Origin: an uncultured delta proteobacterium | GTDB lineage: Bacteria; Myxococcota_A; Bradymonadia; REDH01 | Direction: 5' to 3' | DNA length: 9,308 nt | Assembly (NCBI GenBank): GCA_903912275.1 | Contig: CAIWGR010000458.1 | Coordinates: 1 to 9,308, forward strand | Shown: piece after piece, positions 1 to 4,477 of the stretch | How the letters are laid out: each line of letters opens with the position of its first letter | Numbering within the stretch: the first letter of the stretch is position 1 | Notes under the pieces: generated by a model | What the model was told of the DNA's origin: nothing | The model's input: only the letters and a program-made list of their open reading frames with translations | The model's database searches: none | Position numbers and translations under genes: made by a program

Positions 1-200
1 AGGTCGCCACCACCCATGTCGCCGTCGGCTGGACCGCCGGTGCGCCCGCCAACAGCTGGGTCCGCCTCCGCGATGAGACTCGTCAGGCGAGCGAGGCAAC
101 CAGCTGGCGCATCTGGCTCACACAGTCCGAGGCGGCTGCCATCCGGCGCGCCGACGCCAACGAATCGCCCCGCCTCTGGCGTGCGGTGACGGGCCGCTAA
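1..200 (+). CDS. C-terminal fragment of an unrecognised protein
   Basis: The reading frame that starts at base 3 stays open from the window edge to a TAA at 198-200 and gives the last 65 residues of a protein that begins outside the window. Third codon positions are overwhelmingly C or G, as in the neighbouring genes, which supports this frame over the other two. The fragment is rich in Trp and Arg (for example GWTAGAPANSWVRLRDE and SWRIWLTQSEAAAIRRADA) and ends in VTGR. It shows no membrane segment and no motif I can assign. A predicted short beta segment followed by an Ala/Arg-rich helix is plausible but not diagnostic. It reads in the same direction as the beta-helix lipoprotein gene but is separated from it by 131 bases with a likely promoter, so it is probably not in one operon with it. 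Family and function unknown. Confidence 0.6.
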   Translation, partial: VATTHVAVGWTAGAPANSWVRLRDETRQASEATSWRIWLTQSEAAAIRRADANESPRLWRAVTGR

Positions 201-224
201 CCGGGCCGCGAACCGGGCCGTTTC
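189..224 (+). repeat. three 12-bp direct repeats across a stop codon
   Basis: Three head-to-tail units of 12 bases run through the end of the upstream gene: ACGGGCCGCTAA (189-200), CCGGGCCGCGAA (201-212) and CCGGGCCGTTTC (213-224). The shared core is CGGGCCG. The TAA stop of the upstream gene is inside the first unit. The array may be a small slippage product at the gene end. No clean hairpin is seen, so a terminator role is not supported. Confidence 0.6.
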
Positions 225-244
225 TCCGCTGCTGGCTCGCGCCA

Positions 245-301
245 AAGGTGTCGTATTTTGCACTATATTTTGTCGCCAACTGCCCAAGTCTCTGTTATCG
301 T
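245..301 (+). promoter_or_regulatory. AT-rich island, candidate promoter of the beta-helix gene
   Basis: In a region otherwise near 70% GC, the stretch from about 249 to 272 (TATTTTGCACTATATTTTG at its centre) is strongly AT-rich and lies 60-80 bases ahead of the start at 332. A second candidate is an extended -10-like TGTTATCGT at 293-301, with a poor TTGTCG at 270-275 as -35 at a longer than usual 20-base spacing. Neither gives a convincing pair of hexamers, so only the general location of the promoter is claimed. Nothing else is recognisable between 225 and 331 apart from the ribosome binding site. Confidence 0.35.
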
Positions 302-319
302 TGACGCCATCTTCCCTGC

Positions 320-323
320 GGAG
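320..323 (+). promoter_or_regulatory. ribosome binding site GGAG
   Basis: GGAG stands 8 bases ahead of the ATG at 332 and supports that start rather than the in-frame Met codon 9 at 356, which has no comparable purine-rich site before it. Confidence 0.55.
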
Positions 324-331
324 CCCCGCCG

Positions 332-2332
332 ATGTCTCTCGTCGCCAGCCGTTCGATGCTCGTCCGATTCTCCCTCCTCGCGCTCCTCGCGACGTCGGGG
401 TGTGTCGTTGATCCTGCAGGGTCACTGACGAGCGAGCAGCTCGTCTCGGAGCTCTCCACGCTCCAGCCTGGCGACACCCTCACGCTCCCTGCCGGCACCT
501 TCTCCGGCACCTTCTCCGTGCCGGCCGGCGTCACCCTGCGTGGTAACTCCACCATCCTCGTCGCAGAGGGCGGTGCCGCGCTCCTCGTTGCCGGCGGAAC
601 CGCCACCCAGCCCACCCGCATCGAGGGTCTCACCCTCCTCACGCCGGCCGTCACCGACAAGGCCGTCGCGGCCCTCACCGCCGTCGGCGGCGACACCCTC
701 GAGCTCCGCGACCTCACCGTCGGCGCCCCCACAGGCGCCGGCATCATCGTTCAGGGCGTCGCCAACCTCACCGTCGAGCGGGTCACCATCGACGGCCAGC
801 TCACCGACGCCTCCTTCGCGGAGCTGGCCGCCCAGTCCACCCCCGTGAGCGCCAACGAGGTATCCATCGCCGGCCTCATCGTCGCGGCGGGCGACGGCAT
901 CGTCCGCACCAACGCGACCGTCACCGACCTCACCGTGCGCAACGTCGCCGGCTTCGGTGCCACCTTCATCGACAGCATCACCAACTGGACCCGCGGCCGC
1001 GTCGAAGGATGCGCCGGCACCGGCATCTACCTCTCGCGGTCGGCCCACAGCTGGCAGGGCGTGACCGTCGCGAACGGTCGCTCCGCCTCCAACAGCGGCG
1101 CCTTCGTCACCGGCTTCGGCGTCATCGCCACCGAGAGCAGCAGCCTCGACACGACCGACCTCGAGATCGCCTCCATCAAGGGCATCGGCCTCTTCCAGTC
1201 GGCCTCCCGGTCGCAGCACCTCGGCGCCCGCATCGTCGGCAACGACAGCCGCGGCATCTGGGTGCAAGATAGCCTCGCCACAGACAGCACCGACCCGGAG
1301 CTGCTGCTCGATCAAGCGGTCATCATGGGCAACCGCGGCGCAGGCATCCAGGTGCTCGACGGCGGCGGACTCGTCTTCCAGAATGGCCTCATCGCCGGCA
1401 CCCGCACCGCACCCGTCTTCGGCGGACTCGGCGGCTCCGGTGTGGTCGGCGACGCCATCCAGCTCGGAGGCGCAGGCGGTATCGGCAACCAGCTCACGAC
1501 GGCCGGCTCGGTCTTCCTCGGCAACGGTCGCGCGGGGATCGCGGCAGAGAATGCCAACAGCTCGCTCGAAGCTTTGGGCAGCGACTCGCTCTTCATCTGC
1601 GGCCAGGGTGAGACGCTGGCCAACTGGAGCTGCAGCGAGACGACGGAGGGCGAGCAGCAGTGCCTCCGCACCAGCGGTCCGCTCGTCGAGGCGGGCTGGA
1701 GCTGCACAGACGGCGCAGAGGGCACCACCTGCACGACGACCGAGGCGGCGCTCCTGACTGCAACGCCGCAGCGCACGACCAACAGCGCCACAGGCATCGC
1801 CGACTTCTGCGGCGGCGCCCTTACACAGGTGATCGACGCCAACCGGCTCGTGGCCTCCGCGGGCCTCGCCGCAGCGGGCGCAACGCCAGGTTGGACGCCA
1901 CCGGCAGGCGCCTCCTACGACTGGAGCTGCACCACCAGCGCGGGTAGCCGCACCTGCACCGAAAACGCCAGCGACTTCGATGGCCAGTCGCTCGACAACC
2001 CGACCGCCGCTGGCGGCACCGGCTGGAGCTGCGAGGCCACAGACGAGGGCCGTCGCTGCACCTGGAGCGGCTTCGGCGTCGCGGCGGGCGCAGAGGTGGG
2101 TGGCGTGGCCGACTTCGCGCCCAAGCTCGAGCCCCGCGTCGTGGTCCGCGACAACCTGCTCCGCCAGGGTGTCATCAACAGCGTGACCTTCGATCTCGCG
2201 CCGACGCGGCTTCCCTCGCTGCTCGGCGGCGCCCGCTCGGTGGTCGGCGAAGATGGGCTGGTCGGCAACGACGGCGCGCTCGGCACCCGTGCGGTGGTCG
2301 GCGAAGATGGCGTGGTCGGCGAAGACGGATAG
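332..2332 (+). CDS. right-handed beta-helix lipoprotein with WSC-Cys motifs
   Basis: Predicted exported lipoprotein of 666 residues, function unknown. Residues 1-24 form a signal peptide (basic R7 and R12, hydrophobic 13-20) ending in ATSGC; Cys24 would carry the lipid, although Thr at -3 makes the lipobox imperfect. Residues 46-72 (LQPGDTLTLPAGTFSGTF, then VPAGVTLRGN) are the typical opening rung of pectate-lyase-like parallel beta-helix proteins. Gly/Asn/Val-rich rungs continue to about 405, such as LTVERVTIDG, RGIWVQDS and GAGIQVLDGG. From 423 to 576 the chain is Cys-rich, with four WSC...C motifs (W432, W456, W531, W565; second Cys at 444, 467, 542, 576). The C terminus repeats VVGEDG. 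Such helices can bind or cleave polysaccharide or act as surface adhesins; no catalytic residues of a lyase can be named here. GGAG at 320-323 favours this start. It has its own upstream noncoding region and is probably monocistronic. Confidence 0.85.
   Translation: MSLVASRSMLVRFSLLALLATSGCVVDPAGSLTSEQLVSELSTLQPGDTLTLPAGTFSGTFSVPAGVTLRGNSTILVAEGGAALLVAGGTATQPTRIEGLTLLTPAVTDKAVAALTAVGGDTLELRDLTVGAPTGAGIIVQGVANLTVERVTIDGQLTDASFAELAAQSTPVSANEVSIAGLIVAAGDGIVRTNATVTDLTVRNVAGFGATFIDSITNWTRGRVEGCAGTGIYLSRSAHSWQGVTVANGRSASNSGAFVTGFGVIATESSSLDTTDLEIASIKGIGLFQSASRSQHLGARIVGNDSRGIWVQDSLATDSTDPELLLDQAVIMGNRGAGIQVLDGGGLVFQNGLIAGTRTAPVFGGLGGSGVVGDAIQLGGAGGIGNQLTTAGSVFLGNGRAGIAAENANSSLEALGSDSLFICGQGETLANWSCSETTEGEQQCLRTSGPLVEAGWSCTDGAEGTTCTTTEAALLTATPQRTTNSATGIADFCGGALTQVIDANRLVASAGLAAAGATPGWTPPAGASYDWSCTTSAGSRTCTENASDFDGQSLDNPTAAGGTGWSCEATDEGRRCTWSGFGVAAGAEVGGVADFAPKLEPRVVVRDNLLRQGVINSVTFDLAPTRLPSLLGGARSVVGEDGLVGNDGALGTRAVVGEDGVVGEDG
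1625..2059 (+). repeat. four WSC...C motifs in the beta-helix protein
   Basis: Codons for Trp-Ser-Cys followed 9 or 10 residues later by a second Cys occur at 1625-1663, 1697-1732, 1922-1957 and 2024-2059. The shape is W-S-C-x5-7-G-x2-C in most copies (for example WSCTDGAEGTTC). All four share the identical 10-mer CTGGAGCTGC, at 1624, 1696, 1921 and 2023, which suggests duplication of one segment. The copies fall in two pairs, 1-2 and 3-4, split by a stretch with a lone Cys493. Each pair of cysteines could close a small disulfide loop outside the cytoplasm. Confidence 0.7.
2238..2328 (+). repeat. C-terminal VVGEDG coding repeat
   Basis: The 19-mer CGGTGGTCGGCGAAGATGG occurs at 2238-2256 and again at 2292-2310, exactly 54 bases apart. 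Each copy is followed by a second 18-base version (2257-2274 and 2311-2328), so the protein ends as two pairs of VGxDG units: VVGEDG LVGNDG, a six-residue ALGTRA spacer, then VVGEDG VVGEDG and the stop. The acidic Gly/Asp/Asn spacing is reminiscent of calcium-binding Gly-rich turns, but too few copies are present to claim an RTX-type repeat. Confidence 0.7.
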
Positions 2333-2396
2333 CCGTCCTGCAAAATCATCGCTTCGTGATGCACAAGTAGGGGTGGTGTAAACCGAACAGATGCTT

Positions 2397-2417
2397 GCAG
2401 TGTCTCGGGAACACTGC
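2397..2417 (+). promoter_or_regulatory. perfect 7-bp inverted repeat upstream of the YHYH gene
   Basis: GCAGTGT (2397-2403) and ACACTGC (2411-2417) are exact reverse complements separated by CTCGGGA. The dyad is centred at 2407, 44 bases before the start codon at 2451. There is no T-run after it, so it does not look like an intrinsic terminator for the beta-helix gene. It could be an operator for a dimeric repressor or activator, or a hairpin in the leader of the YHYH mRNA. The rest of 2333-2450 contains only a weak -10-like TGTAAA at 2377-2382 with no good -35. Confidence 0.4.
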
Positions 2418-2438
2418 GCCACGATCGGCCCATGCACC

Positions 2439-2442
2439 AGGA
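2439..2442 (+). promoter_or_regulatory. ribosome binding site AGGA that fixes the YHYH start
   Basis: AGGA lies 8 bases ahead of the ATG at 2451. The frame is open further upstream to another ATG at 2391, but using that would put 20 extra residues, partly charged, in front of a complete lipoprotein signal peptide. The site and the signal peptide together select 2451. Confidence 0.6.
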
Positions 2443-2450
2443 CCCATGCC

Positions 2451-3716
2451 ATGACGAACCGCCTCACGCTGCTGCCCCTTCTGATTCTCGCCGCCTGCTC
2501 GAGCGACACCACCTCGCGTGGCGCCACCGGTGACAACGGCGCAGACACCGCGACGGGCTCCGGTGCAGACACTGGCGCGGGATCGGGCACCGAAGACAGC
2601 GGCGTGACCGACACGGGCGCAGAGGCAGACGCCACCACCGACACAGCGTCCGATGCCGGCGGCTCGGCGGATGCCACGACCGACACAGAGCCCTCGACGG
2701 ATACCACCGCCGACACGGACCCAGCGGCCGACACCACCGCCGACACGGGCGCGGACACGAGCACCGACAACTGCCCGGACGAGCTCTTTGTGCAGTCCGA
2801 CCCGGCGCCCGAGAACAGCGCCTACCCCGACCCGATGCTCCGCGCCTACTGCGACGCCGACTACCTCAACATCGAGTCGAACGGCATCATCGGCTACCAG
2901 TTCGTCCCCATGACGCCCAACGCGCTTCGGGCCCAGACCAACGCCTGGCAGGTGCCGCTGGTCCCCGAGTTCTCCGACACCCTCACCACCATCCCGCTGC
3001 TCGGCGTGGTGGCCGTCGCCATCAACGGCATCCCCATCTACGGCGCCAACGAGGCGGCAACGCCCGGCAACTATGGCGACCCCGTCTACAACGCGATTGT
3101 CGACTTCTGTAACGGCCACACCGGCCCCCAGGGCGACTACCACTACCACGCGCTCGTGCAGGAGTGTCTCGCCCAGGCCGCCCTCGACGGCGTGCCCTCG
3201 CCCATCATCGGCTTCGCCCTCGACGGCTTCCCCATCTACGGCCCCAACGGCTGCCTCGACGCGGCCTGCACCCAGGTTGCGACCTTCTCGAGCAGCTGGG
3301 AGACGACGGGGGACCCCTCGGTGCTCGCCTGGGACAACCACACCTTCACGCCCAACAGCGACCCCACCAAGCTCGACCAGTGCAACGGCCGCATCGGCCC
3401 CGACGGCAGCTACGCCTACTATGCGACGGCCAACTTCCCCTACACGATCGGCTGCTACCACGGCGTACCCGGCCCGAGCGTCGTGAACGGCGGCGGTGGT
3501 GGAACCGGCGGCGGAACGGGCGCCCCCACACCCTGCACCGCGCAGGCTGACTGCGAGGTGGCCGGCGCCTGCACGGGCACGCTGGGCTGTGAATGCGCCA
3601 CCACCCCCATGGGCCAGGCCTGCATCCCCACCTGCAACACCGCGGCCGACTGCCCGGTTGTCACCGGCCGCACCTTCACCTGCTCTGCCGCCGGCCTCTG
3701 CGTCCCCGCCCGATGA
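2451..3716 (+). CDS. YHYH-domain lipoprotein with Asp/Thr stalk and Cys-rich tail
   Basis: Predicted surface or periplasmic lipoprotein of 421 residues. Signal peptide MTNRLTLLPLLILAAC has a perfect LAAC lipobox, lipid on Cys16. Residues 17-106 are an unstructured stalk of Asp, Thr, Ala, Gly and Ser. Residues about 108-340 match the YHYH family (Pfam YHYH), which has no settled function. Seen here: AINGIPIYGANEA (190-202), CNGHTGPQGDYHYH (220-233), a second IYG unit FALDGFPIYGPNG (255-267), CNGRIGPDGSYAYYA (311-325) and the closing FPYTIGCYHG (329-338). The first copy keeps the naming YHYH histidines; the second reads YAYY. A Gly-rich hinge (346-357) leads to a tail with ten Cys between 362 and 417, of the 'C-x5-DC' kind often seen in myxobacterial secreted proteins. 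Metal binding by the histidines is an inference. The stop overlaps the start of the next lipoprotein gene, so the two products are probably made in step. Confidence 0.88.
   Translation: MTNRLTLLPLLILAACSSDTTSRGATGDNGADTATGSGADTGAGSGTEDSGVTDTGAEADATTDTASDAGGSADATTDTEPSTDTTADTDPAADTTADTGADTSTDNCPDELFVQSDPAPENSAYPDPMLRAYCDADYLNIESNGIIGYQFVPMTPNALRAQTNAWQVPLVPEFSDTLTTIPLLGVVAVAINGIPIYGANEAATPGNYGDPVYNAIVDFCNGHTGPQGDYHYHALVQECLAQAALDGVPSPIIGFALDGFPIYGPNGCLDAACTQVATFSSSWETTGDPSVLAWDNHTFTPNSDPTKLDQCNGRIGPDGSYAYYATANFPYTIGCYHGVPGPSVVNGGGGGTGGGTGAPTPCTAQADCEVAGACTGTLGCECATTPMGQACIPTCNTAADCPVVTGRTFTCSAAGLCVPAR
2499..2768 (+). repeat. low-complexity Asp/Thr/Ala stalk-coding region
   Basis: About 90 codons made almost wholly of Asp, Thr, Ala, Gly, Ser and Glu follow the lipidated Cys of the YHYH protein. 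ACCACCGCCGACACGG is repeated exactly at 2703-2718 and 2733-2748, a 30-base period that gives DTTADTDPAA then DTTADTGADT. Such stalks hold a folded domain away from the membrane; the repeat structure makes its length likely to vary between strains. Confidence 0.65.
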
Positions 3717-4459
3717 AGGCAGCTGCCTGGCTCAGCCTCGCGCTGCTCGCAGGCTGCGATAGCGACCCCGACCTCCAGCCCGAGAGCGACCTCTCGCTCC
3801 GCTGGAAGGTCGACTGGGACACCACCGGCGTCGCCACCACAGGTGACGGCTGGGAGGTCACCAACGGGCGCGGTGTGACCTTCCATGTGACCCGCGGCTA
3901 TCTCGTCACCTACGGCCTGCAGCTCCGGCCCTGCGAGACCACGACGAGCACGGCTTCGCGGATCCTCGACTGGCTCCGCCCCGTGCCGCTCGCCTGGGCT
4001 GGCCACAGCGGCCTCAACGACCAGAGCTTCGTCTACGGCGAGGTCGAGCCGCTCATGCCGCTCACCGCCGGCTTCGAGCGCGAACTCCTGCTCCCCGACG
4101 ACGCCTCCTACTGCAGCATCCACTACCTTGTGGCGCGGGCCGACACCAACCTTGACGCCAGCGCCGCCACGGTTCCGATGGATCGCGTGACCCTCCATCT
4201 CGACGGCTGGTGGTCCTCCCCCACCACCGACGGGCAGCAGCAGCTCGCCATCCACACCGAGCTCAACACAGGTAGCTACATCGACCTGGTGCGACCGATC
4301 AGCACCGCGGCTGGCGGCAACGAGACGGTCGTCGTCACGCGGCAGCTCGCCGCCTTCTTCGACGACCTCGACCCAGCAGCGCTCTCCGACGCGCGGCTCG
4401 CCCAGGCGCTGCTGCTCAACATCGCGGCAGCGGCAACGGTCACGCAGACGGGGCGCTAA
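3713..4459 (+). CDS. small lipoprotein of unknown family, coupled to the YHYH gene
   Basis: Predicted lipoprotein of 248 residues. MKAAAWLSLALLAGC is a complete signal peptide with a perfect LAGC lipobox, lipid on Cys15, followed by Asp at +2 (in Escherichia coli Asp at +2 keeps lipoproteins in the inner membrane; whether this holds here is unknown). The mature part looks like one beta-rich domain with FHVTRGYLVTYGLQLRPC (57-74), AWAGHSGLND (94-103) and YCSIHYLVARAD (133-144). Cys74 and Cys134 are the only mature cysteines besides the lipid site and could form a disulfide; His58, His98 and His137 could be ligands. The C-terminal 200-248 is helical and Ala-rich. I do not recognise the family. 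The ATG at 3713 overlaps the previous TGA as ATGA and has no ribosome binding site of its own, which points to translational coupling. The frame is open upstream to 3593, but that part is Arg/His/Pro-rich shadow of the YHYH gene. Confidence 0.85.
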   Translation: MKAAAWLSLALLAGCDSDPDLQPESDLSLRWKVDWDTTGVATTGDGWEVTNGRGVTFHVTRGYLVTYGLQLRPCETTTSTASRILDWLRPVPLAWAGHSGLNDQSFVYGEVEPLMPLTAGFERELLLPDDASYCSIHYLVARADTNLDASAATVPMDRVTLHLDGWWSSPTTDGQQQLAIHTELNTGSYIDLVRPISTAAGGNETVVVTRQLAAFFDDLDPAALSDARLAQALLLNIAAAATVTQTGR

Positions 4460-4465
4460 GGCGCC
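4452..4465. terminator. short GC hairpin in the convergent gap
   Basis: GGCGC (4452-4456) and GCGCC (4461-4465) can pair around a TAAG loop that includes the stop codon of the 248-aa lipoprotein. The two convergent operons leave only 18 bases between their stop codons, so any terminator must lie inside this spot or inside the coding ends. The stem has just five pairs and no T-run on either strand, so it is at best a weak or factor-assisted stop for both directions. Confidence 0.25.
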
Positions 4466-4477
4466 GACGACCGCTCG

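Noticed and set aside
332..2332. Calling the beta-helix protein a pectate lyase
   Set aside because: The beta-helix fold is shared by many unrelated functions, and I cannot identify lyase catalytic or calcium-site residues.
2342..2364. Imperfect hairpin ATCAT...GTGAT after the beta-helix gene as a terminator
   Set aside because: Only about five pairs including a G-T wobble, and no T-run follows; too weak to call.
2391..2450. Earlier in-frame ATG for the YHYH gene
   Set aside because: It would add 20 residues before a complete lipoprotein signal peptide and lies in the 7-bp dyad region; the ATG at 2451 has AGGA at the right distance.
422..2770. A 782-codon open frame on the - strand across the beta-helix gene and the start of the YHYH gene
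   Set aside because: It crosses two well-supported + strand genes and the gap between them, its product is low-complexity Val/Ser/Ala and Ala/Gly/Asp, and it has no recognisable domain. GC-rich third positions remove stop codons on the opposite strand, which explains its length.
2346..3461. A 371-codon open frame on the - strand opposite the YHYH gene
   Set aside because: The translation is a Val/Gly/Arg-rich mirror of the coding strand; the + strand frame has a signal peptide and clear YHYH motifs.
3455..4255. A 266-codon - strand frame opposite the small lipoprotein gene
   Set aside because: It has no domain or signal peptide, and the + strand frame has a perfect lipobox and coupling to the gene before it.
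3713..4459. Calling the 248-aa lipoprotein an MbnP-like copper protein
   Set aside because: Its size and beta-rich look are compatible, but I see none of the Trp-rich GYKF-type motif I would expect of that family, so only a check is proposed.
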